The translations under genes were made by a program, and so were the position numbers. From Aquilaria yunnanensis (lineage: Eukaryota > Streptophyta > Magnoliopsida > Malvales > Thymelaeaceae), in contig CM077594.1 in NCBI GenBank assembly GCA_039654915.1, forward strand, positions 101,942,893 to 102,006,892: a stretch of 64,000 nucleotides of DNA, given 5' to 3'. Below the pieces are notes generated by a model that did not search any database, was not told where the DNA came from, and saw nothing but the letters and a program-made list of their open reading frames with translations. This document shows, piece by piece, positions 11,092 through 23,220 of this stretch. How positions within the stretch are numbered: position 1 is the first letter of the stretch; each line of letters opens with the position of its first letter.

Positions 11092-14000
11092 TCACATCTT
11101 CGACATTGTGTAATCCATTGCGTCCACAAGGAAATCTGCAACCAAACCAGAGCATTCAACAAAACACAAAAATCAAATGATATTCCAAAGATACATACAG
11201 GTTCTAATAACACACAGCTATTTGCTTTCATAAGGAGGGAAAACACAGGAACGGGGAAAAGTATAGAAACAAGGAAAAGAAAGCACCCACCTGCGTCTTC
11301 CTTGGTGAAGCAGAGGGGAGGTGTAATTCTGAAAACATTCCCATAGAATCCACCTTTTCCAATCAGAACTCCCATTTCTGTAAAGGCAGAATTTGGATTG
11401 TCAGTAATATGATGAAAGCTTGAATGATACAGGATGGTGCAGAGAACAGAAAACAGTTACCTTTCATCTGGTCCATCACGTGAAGAGTTTCAGCCTTTGC
11501 AGGAATCTTCAATTTGCGATCAGTGACAAGTTCAACTCCAAGCATTAAGCCTTTTCCTCTCACATCACCGATAACTGATATTTAAAATTAGATGAGCATA
11601 TATGACTGAAGGTGGCCAAAAAAGGTAATCAATTAGAGGGTAAAATTTCCAATAGATTATTTCACCAATTTAAGATTCTTTTATAACAACCAATTTAAGA
11701 TGGCTTACTTGCATATGTGTTCTTAAGGGCAGTAAGTCTCTCTTTCAAATATGAACCGACAACCAAGGCATTCTCCTGAAGCTTTTCTTTCTCAATTACT
11801 TTCAGGACTGCTAAACCTGCAGCTGTGGATACAGGATTCCCGCCAAAGGTATTGAAATAACTTCGCTGAGTCAAGACTTCAGCAATCTCTGGCGTTGTTA
11901 CAACAGCACCAAGAGGAATGCCATTTCCAATTCCCTGCCCATCAAAAACCAAGAAGCACGTAAATGCTATAGCAGCTTTTGCTGCAAACAGCAGCCCATA
12001 TATAAGGCACCATTATTGGCAAACTGAATCAGTGAAATATGAATGCTATGCTTTTATCAGAGCCCTTATTATCAGCACTAGAAGAAAAGTAAAACTAAAG
12101 TTCACTAACCTCATCATCATGAAAGACAAACATATGAATCTAGAATATTGTTACTGATAAGGCCAATCTGGTTTCCTAGTTGGTCAGCAGATAATTGATA
12201 ATTTAGTGCTACAATCTGTATAGGGATAATCCCTCTAAACTACCGTAGCTTTGTGAATGGTCTATTGCACAATCGGGACTATGAACAAGATAATTGCAAA
12301 AGTTGCATTAGACAGTAAAGGGAATCCTTAAGTATCATCTAATATCAATTGTTGGGGCTTTTGATCTGCAGATTATTCAAATTGTGCATAAGATTCAGAG
12401 GCTAGTGCCTGAGTTAGATCCAACCAATCAAGATCTACTAATGCTCTTGACAAAATGTAAATATAATTGCTTGCAGCAATATTGTTACAATTGGATGCAT
12501 CTGCAAATGAAATTCATGAGAAAATTTTACCTTTGCCATTGTTACTATGTCAGGAACAACGCCTTGGGTCTCAAATCCCCAAAAATGGCTTCCGGTACGA
12601 GCAAACCCGGCCTGGACCTCATCAGCAATGCAAATACCTCCTGCTTTTCTTATAGTGCCATATACAGCAGGTAAGTAACCTGGCGCAAGTTCTACAATTC
12701 CACCAACACCCTGTCATGTACAACATGTAAAGAACATAAAACGGTTTTTCATCAATGCAGGGAAAAGTGGTACAGCAACATTTTAACAACTGAGAACTGA
12801 CAAGTTACCTGTATAGCTTCTGAGATGAAACCGCCAACACGGCCAGATGTTCCATACTGAATAAGATCTTCAACTTCTTTTGCATATTTCTCCCCATCTG
12901 AACCAAATATGCCTCTGTATGGATCAGGGTTCAAAGCATGGTGCACTCCACTCTGTTGAAGTTTCAAAAGATTAAGAAGACTGATGAGATGCTTCACAGC
13001 AAATGAGTTAATAGACTTAGCTACTCATTGGAACAGGGAGAAGTGGGACCTTAGGAGGACTTATCACCATCTTTTTTTACTTGTTTCCTACTGTAAGACC
13101 TGTTGTAAAAGTCTCCTTATTTTTTCAAGAAAAAATAAAGGTACTTTTCTTGGTTGGCCAAAAAAATTCCTATTCGAGGCCCATGCCATTTGCTTTACGA
13201 AATCCACACACAGGCAGCAGGGTTTGTTTCACTAAATTTTCAATTAAACCAAACACTTGAAGAATCGAAAACATATATGGAAGGTTTTACAATTGTTCCT
13301 AATTCCCCACTCAAGTGCTCATAAGTTTCTATGATGTCCTCCATGGTGGCCACTTTATTATTCCAGATATTGGATCAATGTCAGCCATACAAGACGTACT
13401 CTTAGCATGTCTCTAACTTTAAGAAAACGTAGGATTCAGTTTGCAGCCACTATTTTGATGTTGGACATAAAAGCAAGACCTGGAAATAGTCCGCATGTCC
13501 TATCCCATGAATATGATCATTAAGTTTGGTCACAAAAGACGAACAAAACAAGATGCCTGTTACATCTATTTCATTTAGTATGCTTCAACTAGACCCTGAC
13601 GTCTAGAAGAATAATTGAACCAAGTCCACTAAAAGTTAATGACTTTTGGAACTGCAGTGAAATGCTAACTACAAAACCGAAACCAAGGTTCATGAATATA
13701 AATCAGCAGAGAGAGGATACACCTGTATGACATTAAATTTCCAGTTGCACTGCGCTGTGGCTCCCATGGTCCCTGCTGCGTTGCCATGGTAGGCATTTCT
13801 GAGTGATATTATGTCATGACACCCCGTGTACAATCTCGCTATCATCATAGCCAGTTCATTTGCTTCTGTCCCTGAATTTGTAAAGAAAACCACCTACAGA
13901 AAGTATCAAAAGTTAAAAAAAAGAAAGGAAAAATTAGTACCAGATGGAAGCAAATTACCACAAGAGTTACTGGGCACTACCAACTTTTTTTCACCATACC

Positions 14001-15098
14001 CATTTCGTTTTCCAGCAACACAGTCCACATATCACAGAAATTACAGTGATCCCAGAATCATTTGGCTGTTGGGAACCGTACATTTATTCTACGTGACATA
14101 CCCAAATTTGGAGCCCATTCCTTATAACAAATGGACAAAATTGCAACCAAATGATACTGGCTTTTAAATTCTACGTGACTTACCCACAGCTAATATACCA
14201 AGAAAGCAACAGAATATCTGGCCACTTTCACAGACACTGACGAAATCGAGAATCGGCATCAGAAGCATGAAGAAAATCTCGAGGGCGGCAGGATCATTTG
14301 ATGCTATAAGCAGAGAGAGATAATCACCTTAAGGTTGCCAGGCATCTTGGTGGCAAGTGCCTCCGCGAAATCGGCGATGGCGGGGTTCAGATAAAGAACA
14401 GTTGAGTGCTGCAAGCGAGTGGTTTGGCTGACGATTGCCTCCACAACATCGGGATGGCAGTGGCCGCAGCACACCGTCGCAATTCCTCCAAATGCGTCCA
14501 GATATCTCCGGCCCTTGTCATCGAACAGATATTGCTTCTTCCCTTCCACAATCGTCAGCTGAGAATAAACAACGCATCCCATCAATAATTTCCATGTCAA
14601 TTAAATGGAGTGCAAGTTTTATGGGGAAGAAGGAAAAAGCTATGCTCCACCATGGAAAATGTTTATCCAAGAGATACTGCTAATCAACAAAATATCATTT
14701 CACGCTTTTCTACAAGTCGCTCAACTCGTGAATCTCGTGATCGCTCGGCAACTTTCTGTATTCGCATTAATTGATTTCAAAGAATACAAAAAATCTGTAA
14801 CCGGATAGTAAACAGAATAAGAGGGAGCGGAAAGTGGAGCGAAGAAGGGCGGACTCACTGGTTTGCTATAGAAATGAAACAGGGAGGGGCTGAGAAACTG
14901 CTTGCGCTTGGCGAGGATCTCGTCGGCAGCGGGACCGGTGTAGGGAGAAGGAGAGTAATCGAAGGGAGGCATTTTAGGGAGGATGTCGGCGTCGGCAGCT
15001 GCGGCGGCGGCCTCATTTTGTGAAGGGGAAGAGAAGAAGCGTCGCAACGGCGGAGCATCTTTCGGCGAGAGCACACACCGGGAAAGAAATCTGCGCAT
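11092..15098 (-). CDS. AGT2: Alanine-glyoxylate aminotransferase 2 family, mitochondrial (complete, 9 exons, 478 aa)
   Basis: A PLP-dependent class III aminotransferase that passes the amino group of alanine (or beta-alanine in related members) to glyoxylate or pyruvate; plant homologues are mitochondrial. Exons on the minus strand: 14859-15098, 14328-14558, 13723-13893, 12809-12952, 12531-12710, 11709-11934, 11461-11574, 11291-11377, 11092-11135. All introns are GT-AG and all phases join, giving 1,437 nt. The first about 40 residues ([10 protein letters not shown], Arg/Ser-rich, few acids) look like a mitochondrial presequence. PLP-site motifs: SGTEAN at 164-169, [13 protein letters not shown] with Asp292, MAKGIG with the Schiff-base Lys322, and FNTFGGNP at 349. 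Length matches the family (about 476 aa). I chose ATG 15098 because the upstream in-frame ATG (15158) adds a 20-residue leader not expected in the family. No broken residues were seen. Confidence 0.95.
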
Positions 15099-15277
15099 TT
15101 TTTGTTGGCCCCTCCCCTCCCTGGCAGAGCAGTGCCGTCGTCCCCTGGGTGTCTCCAAGGAGATCCGAAAATGTGGGACTGTGTTTGGGTAGGAGTGCGT
15201 GGGAGCTGGTGATTTTGTCTGATTGAGGACGAAAAGGGTAGTGGTGGTGGGTGCGCTGAAATGCCTGGGAGGGAAAG

Positions 15278-15285
15278 TTTATATA
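15278..15285 (-). promoter_or_regulatory. Candidate TATA box of the AGT2-like gene
   Basis: TATATAAA on the minus strand, about 180 bp upstream of the chosen ATG and just outside the GC-richer 5' leader. Position and sequence fit a plant core promoter; not otherwise tested. Confidence 0.55.
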
Positions 15286-15429
15286 GCAAGGTGACTCTTG
15301 TTGACGTGTACCTTTTGGCCTCGTTATCGTAATTCCCCATCGGTTCCTCCTCTTCGCGCATGTTATGTGTCACAGGCAGGTGAAATAATAGATCAAGTAT
15401 ACAACTTCAAATATCTGTCGTTTTCTCAA

Positions 15430-16650
15430 CACATGATCAATTATATAGGGGTAAATCTAATATGCACCTCACCTTTATGTATATTTGTATTCTAATATTA
15501 TTTTTTATAGTATAAAATAAGAGTGAATAAATTAAATTTTATGTTTTCATAAAATTTTAAATATATATATATATATATATATATCAAATATCAGATATAT
15601 AAAAACTTGATATATAAAAAAGTAAGAGATTTGTACAAATAATATGTGACAATTGTACAAACAAGATTATAGATATGTTTTTAGTAGTATGTACAAGTTC
15701 AACCTCCCATAAAAAAACATATTTGAATGCGTCAAATCTCACTTCCTAGTAAAATTAGATATATGTATAAATGAGATTATCGATATATATAAAACTCGAT
15801 ATATAAAGCAAGTAATAGATATATACAAAACATGTGAAACGTATGTATAACTAAAATCACAGAATTGTTATTAATATATTAATTTTGTTATTAAATAATT
15901 TTATGACTTCTTTCACATTACAATTGTAACTTTATTTCTTTATATATATCATTTTATATTTGCATAATCAAAAATCTATACAAGTAAGATAATAGATATG
16001 TATAAATATAATGTATAGAGAAAGTAAGATACATGTACAAATTATATGATACATATGTACAAAATCATATGAGACATAATAAAAAAATTAGGTCACATAT
16101 ACATATTTATTATTTTGTATTTGTACACATCTGCATAACTAAAAGAATGTCAGGGACTAATATGAAAGAAAATAAAAAAAAATAAAGGATAAACACAAGG
16201 TTTGACCCAAATAATTTAATCTCCTCTTTCTCCTTCAATGAAACTCTTCGCATGTAGGCTCCAGCGTGCCCAAATGCAACACCGCCTCCAATCGCTGCTC
16301 CACCACCTCCAATCGCTACTCCGAAACAGCCAACCGTCATAGCTTGCCCAGATTGTCCCGCCTCATCCCATCTTGCGTTCCCAGCATCATCGTTCGCTCA
16401 TCTGGTGGTCATTGGCACCGTCCAATCATAAGCTAGCTATAACCAACTCCAAACATCCCTGATCGTGAATTGAAGAGCAAAGGAGAACTCGGGCTATCAT
16501 CACATGCACGAAGCAAAGGAAAGGAGGAGGGACAGGTCACGTATTTTCTATGTTTTAAAGAATATAATTGAAATTATACCCCATAGGGGCACATAAGTCA
16601 GACGCATATTAGACGTTTCCATTATGTAGTATAAGATATGATATGATAGA
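15430..16650. repeat. AT-rich region with diverged direct repeats
   Basis: Three segments near 15590, 15760 and 15970 share an ordered set of blocks (GATATATA, then AGTAAGAGA or AGTAATAGA, then TACAAA and ATGTGA) and look like decayed direct repeats of roughly 170-210 bp. A TA microsatellite lies at about 15560-15585. A Gly-rich minus-strand frame (16110-16340) is low complexity and is not called as a gene. Confidence 0.4.
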
Positions 16651-18170
16651 TTGCTAAATTGGGGCTTTAAAAAAATTACAAAAAAAAATCTCCTATGATT
16701 TGGTTGAATCTACATTTGTGTTCTTTCTATTTGAAAAACATACACTTACCCATTCCAACAAAACACTATTATTCATCATCATCACATAAAAAAAAAATGC
16801 CTTACTTTACTATTCCGACATTCTTCCATAAAAACTTTACCCCCAAATTTTGTATGTAAATAAAAATAAAATTCATAAACAAGAATGAAATCAAATCAAA
16901 AAAGGAAGCTTGAAATCAAAATTATAAAACAAAAAAGGAAGCTCGAAATCAAAATTATAAACAAGAATGAAATAAAAAAAAGAATGAAATCATAAACAAG
17001 AATGAAATCAAAACAAAAGAGGGAAGCACAAAATCAAAATCCCAGAAACGAAATTGAAGCGAAACAGGAACGAGATTGAACTCAAAATGAAATCGAAACA
17101 GAAACGAAATAAAAAAAAAAATGAAATCGAAACAAAATCAAAATCCCAAAAAGGAATCGAAGCAAGCGGTAGCCCCGGAGTCTTCCTTCTTCGTCGTCGA
17201 AAGAATTCGATCGGCCACTTCAGATCGACCACTGACAATTCTATCTCTACCGCAAATACTTTAACGGCCAGAAATAGAGACCAAGACGACCCGTTAGCAT
17301 CCCCCAGCAACCCATCCTCCTCCTCCTTTCCGGTAACCGTCTCCAACCAACTCAACAAGACCCTTTTCCTTCCCTATTCGAAAGCGCCGCCGGAAGTTTC
17401 CAGAAAGAAGGGCTTCTCGAAATTGCCAACAACACTACCCAGCCGATCCATCGCTCGATGCCGCCGACTATCAATTTAAAGCTCAATTCCGATTTGCTCT
17501 CCGACGGTCTCCAATTCGCCTTTCGTTTCATCTCTTATCATACCGCCATTTCGGTTCTATTCGTCAAATCATCATTTCCCTCCTCTACTTGACCATCATT
17601 TGGCCGAAGATTCTGTTCGTCAAAGCTGTATCAATTCTGTCCATCGAATGACTCAAATCCAAATCACCCCCCCCCCCCTCGGGTCCGTTCATCTGTCTCC
17701 CACCATACCGCCGTTTCCCCTCTATCCTTGACTATCATCTGGCCGAAGATGAATTGGCTCACAAAGAGAGCTGGGGGAGTGAGGCATAATCGACAAATCA
17801 GCCCCTGGATCACTAAAAGTGATGAACTAAGAGAAGAGTGGAGAGAATTGATCTTCTTCCTTTTACTATTTGCTTAGGAAACAAGTTTCTAGGTTGTTTT
17901 CTGGGTGGTTTTCTTTTTCAGGTTAATTGGTTTGTTTATGGGTTTTTCAGATTAATTAGTTTGATTTAAAACGGTTTTAATAGTTGTTGAGGGCAAAATT
18001 TTTATGGAAGAAATATATGAGGGAGAAATTAGACATTTTTTTCTTTTTATGGTAATAATGAATAATGATATTAACTTTATAAGAGATAAGTGCAAGTATT
18101 TGGAACAACAATAATAAAACTGTAGGTACAAGCAAATTTCGGGGAAACTTTTGTAAGTTTTCCCTTGAGG
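16650..18170. mobile_element. MULE-type element with captured gene-like interior
   Basis: The segment at about 16665-16860 is an inverted, diverged copy of about 17985-18170. Shared landmarks are ACACTTACC/CACTTATC, CATTATTCAT, CTTCCATAAAAA and TTTACCCCCAAA/TTTGCCCTCAAC. The interior (17040-17880) is GC-richer and includes a 141-codon frame (17054-17479) with a Lys/Asn/Arg-rich repetitive start and a Ser/Pro-rich end. That gives the layout of a Pack-MULE, a transposon carrying host gene pieces. Exact borders and target duplication were not resolved, and the source gene is unknown. Confidence 0.5.
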
Positions 18171-18348
18171 AAATTGGTTATTTTAGGTTAACTGGTGCTT
18201 GATAAGTGGTTAAAGGTGTTTTCTTTTTTAATTTATTATTATTATTATTATTAATTTTGAAATTTTATATTATTGATATAAAAAATGTCTTTTTTAACTA
18301 TATTTTTTAACAATTTTCATTATCTCATTAATTTTAAAATAAATTATA

Positions 18349-18799
18349 GGAAAACTTACAATTACTCCTAAGGTTTTCTATAACATACAATTTACTCTCT
18401 TTATTTTTAAAAACTCACCTTTACCCTTATTTCTTTTACACTGTCCAATAACAACTTCTAAAATTATAATTTAAATTATTCGATAGTAATTTTTAAGTAA
18501 TTTCAATCTCTTTAATAGTTTTATAGTTAATAGATATTTTAAATTATTAGTTTTTCTGTAAATGCATTTTTCTCATTGTAAATATATATCAATATTTTTT
18601 AAATGTTGGTTAACTATGAAAAAATATCAAAAAAACCTTGAAGTTACTGAAACATGATTATTAAACAACTTAAGTTAGGGTTTTAGAAATTGTTGTAAGA
18701 TATTGTAAAGGAAGCAGAAGGTAGAATGTAGGTTTTTTAAAATAGAGAGGATAAAGTGCAGGTTATAACAAACCACAAAGGGAGTTTTGTAATTTTTCC
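18349..18799. mobile_element. MITE, family 'GGAAAACTTAC', with inverted ends
   Basis: The left end GGAAAACTTACAATTACTCC pairs with the right end GGGAGTTTTGTAATTTTTCC read in reverse. The flanks TAAATTATA (18340-18348) and TAAATTACT (18800-18808) match 7 of 9. Its terminal sequence resembles the 16650-18170 element, and its interior (CTAAAATTATAATTTAAATT near 18450) is shared with 32028-32616 and 36436-36967. No coding frame. Confidence 0.7.
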
Positions 18800-19429
18800 T
18801 AAATTACTTTTTTTGGTCAAAATTCTCTCATTTTCCTCACTCGGGAGCCCATTTTCCCCTCCATTTTTTTTTTTGGTGGCTGTTCGTCTTCCTCTCTACA
18901 TGCATCACTAGTTCTCCGCCTCTTCAAGTTAGAATGCCCAAAGAAAAAAAAAAAAGATTGTCAAACATTTATTTTGAACACCATTTAAAAATTATAGTTC
19001 AGTTTTTCTTTATTTATTATCCATTAATAATTTAATAGTATATCTTACTTAATATTTCTAAGCTGATAAATGAAAACAGCAATCAACAAACTTGGGTTTC
19101 GTCAAAAAGTAAAAAATAAAAAATCGTTGTAGCTATAAGAATGAAGAGAGAAGGGCAAGTGATGCATGTAAAAGAAGCGATAAAGAACGGAAGGCTTAGA
19201 CGAAGAGGAGCAAAAAAAAAGGCGAGGGGGAAAACGTGTGTCAGAGTCATGTGTGTGTGTTTATATATAAGAGGAGGTTCTAACAATAAATACTAATAAT
19301 AAATATATTAGATAAATAAATTTTGTGGACAGTCCTCCAACTTTAAATGTAGTACTGTTTTTGTTTCTAATTTATTAACTATTTTGTTTTAGTCCTACAC
19401 TTATAGGGTTATAAATGAAAAAAGCATTT

Positions 19430-19945
19430 GGTGAATGATTTAGTAACAATTTACTTATGTTTATTTATTTAATTAAACGAATGAACATAAAAAAAAATTA
19501 TGTTCGTTTAAGTGAAATGAACGAATACGAATAAAATCTCATTTTTTTGGTTTATGTTTACGAACAACTTATTTATGTTTAGCTAATGTTCATTTACATT
19601 CGTTCAATTATTTGTCCGTTTATTTGTTTTTCATTCATTTACTTATTTATTTATTTATTTTAAAGTTCATTTATTCATTGTATTTTGTCCGTTTGTTTGT
19701 ATATATCTATTATAGTGTTCATGAACGTAGTTATTCATCTTATTCATGAACAAGTTCATTTAATGACGTTCACAAACATGTTTGTTGGTTCACAATAATA
19801 TTATTATTACCAAGCGAATGTGAATGAATATGAATACACTTGTTTATAAATGAACAGACATGAATAGAGAAAATGTGTTCGTTTATTGTTCATGTTCATG
19901 TTTGTTTAAAGTTAAAAGAATAAACACGATCAAGATTTTTTCATG
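19430..19945. repeat. Degenerate GTTCATGAAC-type repeat region
   Basis: Short motifs such as GTTCATTTA, GTTCATGAAC, ATTCGTTCA and their reverse complements recur many times over about 500 bp without a fixed period. Directly after it (from about 19951) is TAGAGATGTCAAC, which resembles a hAT-type MITE terminus, suggesting the block is the body of an old transposon. No coding frame. Confidence 0.4.
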
Positions 19946-20739
19946 TTTATTCATAGAGATGTCAACAGACTAAGTTTAGGGAGGGTAAAGTCATTCCCAA
20001 ACTCTACCCACAATACAAGAGCTCTACACAAACCCTTGACAACTCGCAGCAGGTAGTGTTTTTTTTCCCAAACCATCCTCATGTTGGGGTGAGTAGGATT
20101 AGATATTATACTCCCAATATCCACATATGTGGTCACATAATAGAAATTTAAAACTAAAGAAAGCAAGAAGTGCTGCTTAAGATCATCAGGCGACATTTCT
20201 TTTAATTCCAAATTGCAAGTAAAGTGATCAACGAGTGAAAACGATAAGAAGTTCTGGCATTTCAAAAACATAAGGAACAAAATAACAATCATAACAATCT
20301 CAATTAGCAACTAAATATAATAATATAGGTTTCTTCCATGAAGTGTGACAGAGAAACAGTTAAAGAACATAACTGAAGACAAAGTAGCCCAATTGGTATG
20401 TATATATTTGGGTTATATGGGATTAGAATTGGTTATGTATATAATGTATGTAATATTTTAGATACTTAAATACTATATACAACATGCGAGTAAGGTATGG
20501 GCCAAAGTATAAAATTTTGCTCTTATCTAGCTAATTTATCTTATTTCTAAAGTGTACAAAAGTTACTAATCATCATGTGGAGGTGTGAGTTTTCTTTCCA
20601 TCTCTGAATTTTCTTTTGAGGAAGATGATGGCTTCTTTGGAAGGTTTATAAAATTATGGTAAATTAACGAAAGGATCAGAAAGTCTGAGATAGTTCTTAC
20701 AATTTTTCTTCACAAAACTTTTACTATGCTTGTCATCTA

Positions 20740-21330
20740 TATGGATGAGCATGGTTCGGGTTGGTTTGGTTTTATGGTGGAACCGAATCAACATGAAATG
20801 ACCTCGATTCTAAAATTTTTTTACTCAACCCGAAAACCAAGAATCGAATAGAACTATAACCATCATTCTGGGTTTTTCAGTTCTGGTTCTCGAGTTTTTC
20901 GGTTTATAGCATATATTTATAAGAACACATGATAACCAGTTTATGAAATATTCAACATAATATAGAATTAAATTAGCATTTAAATATATGTACTTAGATA
21001 CATTTGAAAGAGTTTAACATGTTGTTACCAAAATAATTTAAAAGAGTTGCTTGTTGAATATCTTTCATCTCAATCAGTTTACTTCCTTCTAGTAATTCTA
21101 ACATTAGCATAATGTTCAACATGAAAAACTAAACCTTTAAGATCATTTTTTTAATATCAAAACTTGAAATATGTTGATTTCATGAAATTTCAGTTTCATA
21201 TGGCTCATAAATGAAAAAACATGAGGATTATGTTACAGATGGTATGTTGTTGTCATTGATCCAACATGGATGACAAAATCACTGTCACATGATTCTATGT
21301 TTGATTTCCATCCAAGTTTCATGGAAAAGT
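20740..21330 (-). mobile_element. Truncated, reversed copy of the hAT element found at 33145 and 37001
   Basis: It starts TATGGATGAGCATGGTTCGG, the reverse complement of the right end of the other two copies. It continues through the shared blocks ATATGTACTTAGATACATT, AATAATTTAAAAGAGTTGCTTG and CATCTCAATCAGTTTACTT. Similarity fades near 21330 and the other terminus is missing. It is more diverged than the other two are from each other, so it is older. Confidence 0.7.
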
Positions 21331-21376
21331 AAAAAAGGTAGAACTTGTGTGCATTGTGGCAAATTCATACTTTAAG

Positions 21377-22731
21377 GGCCAAAATATAGCTTCAGCCCCT
21401 AAACTCAACTAACTAGGACATTTAACCCCCTAGACTTCAACTCAGGTCAACTTAGGCCTTGAACTTTGTTAGGTAGGTCAGTCAGCCCCTTTGACCTGCA
21501 TGCGTGGTCACGTGATTTCAACATATATAACAATGTTCGCCTTCTACGTTTTGATGCTACATATAAATCTTTAGGGTTAGAAATATAGCTTAAGATGAAG
21601 TATGAGGAGTGAATTTGCAATTTGTTTGTATAGATAATATGAGAGGGAAAATTGTATAGCTTCCCCTAAACTTTGTATTTTTTTTTCTAATCTACCCTAG
21701 TTTCATGAACTTTACAGAACAACTATCGTCCTCCTTAAACCATGAGGTGATCGCTCTTTCTCCCAAGACTCTTTTTGCAATGAACCCATCCATGAACGAA
21801 ATTTTCAACAAAGGGTTTCATAGAGACCGGAAGTTCTATAGCTTAATTGGCAAGGACAATCTGACTCAATGATTGAATCTAAGATATTCAAGATGGAGGC
21901 ATCAAAATCGACCTCTCTGCCTCCAACGTTGCACCCCTCCGCTGCTTCGCCGACTTCACCGAGATGACAAAGGAGATTTCCCTTTGGTTTGCTCATAACA
22001 GCAAATATATTAAATGCTTGTGAATCTTTTAACGCTGCAGTGGGGAATAAAATTGGAACACATATTTAGGCACTTATTAACTTATCTCTTAGGGTTTAAT
22101 TTGAATCCTTCAATTTGTCAGTAGATCAGGATGAGGAAGAAGACCCATTTTTTCTGGCTTGAGCAATTTCGGCCTTCCCCACCGTGCCTTTGATCGTTGC
22201 TGATGTAGTCCTTCCCGAAAGTGTTTTTGTTGTTGTGCATCCATATTTTGAGACCATTTTATTAATGTCGATTTCTTTGCATAATTCTTGAACAAGATCG
22301 TCATATCGCTTCTACAATTTCCACCCAACTTTCTCCATAAATTGGAACATTTTTTCCTCTACATCCGACTGAAAATTTGTTCTGAAGCACTTATTCTAAA
22401 CATTTCTTTCCACACAGTTAGAATCAAATTGAATCAAACAAAAAGCTGAAATGGAATTTGTTGTTGCATGAAGGAGCCCAGAATCAGATGACACCGTTGT
22501 GCTTTAATTGGAATTGGAAATAGGAGTTAAGGAAAATCACAAAAGACCTTAATGGACTCCAGACAGAGAGAACAGCGTTAATGATTTCGTGCCACATGAC
22601 GGGCATGGGTTAGTCAAATCGGTTAACTGACCTATTTAGACAAGTTTAGGGGTTGAGTTAGACCAAGTTGAAGTTCAGGGAGGTAAGTGTCATCATCAAT
22701 CGAGTTTAGGGGTTAAAGGGGTATGTTGGCC
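21377..22731. mobile_element. Non-autonomous Mutator-like element, 9-bp target duplication
   Basis: Terminal inverted repeats of about 140 bp: GGCCAAAATATAGCTTCAG with AGCCCCTAAACTCAAC on the left, and its inverted counterpart ending AGGGGTATGTTGGCC on the right. The flanks TACTTTAAG (21368-21376) and TGCTTTAAG (22732-22740) match 8 of 9. The interior holds gene-like GC-richer segments (21860-22000 and 22110-22330) with short minus-strand frames of unknown origin and no transposase. It inserted just downstream of the hAT fragment. Confidence 0.8.
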
Positions 22732-23220
22732 TGCTTTAAGTATCCTTCTACCCTTGCAATATTTTTCATTAGTTCGGGACCAAAGAGGCAAAGACTACAA
22801 AATGTATAGTTCACGTACCAACAATGAATTTAACACAGTGAGCAAAAATTGCGTTTGTGATATTTTGATCCTTTTCTTGGATTGTTATCCGTGTCATCAA
22901 ATCATATAATCGTGGCATGACAGTAACTTGCAAGTTATAAATTTGATAAAGATGAGTAGTGTATTAATAATTTCTCATTAATATAAAGAAATATACATAC
23001 ATATACACATGCACCAATATTTAACTAACGATTCTTAGTGGGCTAATTATAGCCAAAGTCTCCCAAAGGTTCATGCAGTAAATCCTTTTAGCCTCTAGAT
23101 TTAGGATTGTTTACTCTTATTTTTACTCTTGTAATAAATTGTATTCAACTCTATGTATAAAAAAAAACTAACTATTCTTTGGAGCCTAATTGTGTTTGCC
23201 TGTTTAGAAACCCAAAAAAA

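Noticed and set aside
10971..11375. 134-codon minus-strand frame as a separate gene
   Set aside because: Only its first part is exon 8 of the AGT2-like gene; the rest reads through the intron.
14855..15373. 172-codon minus-strand frame overlapping exon 1 of the AGT2-like gene
   Set aside because: It is another frame over the 5' leader and exon 1; the spliced AGT2 model explains the region with family residues in the other frame.
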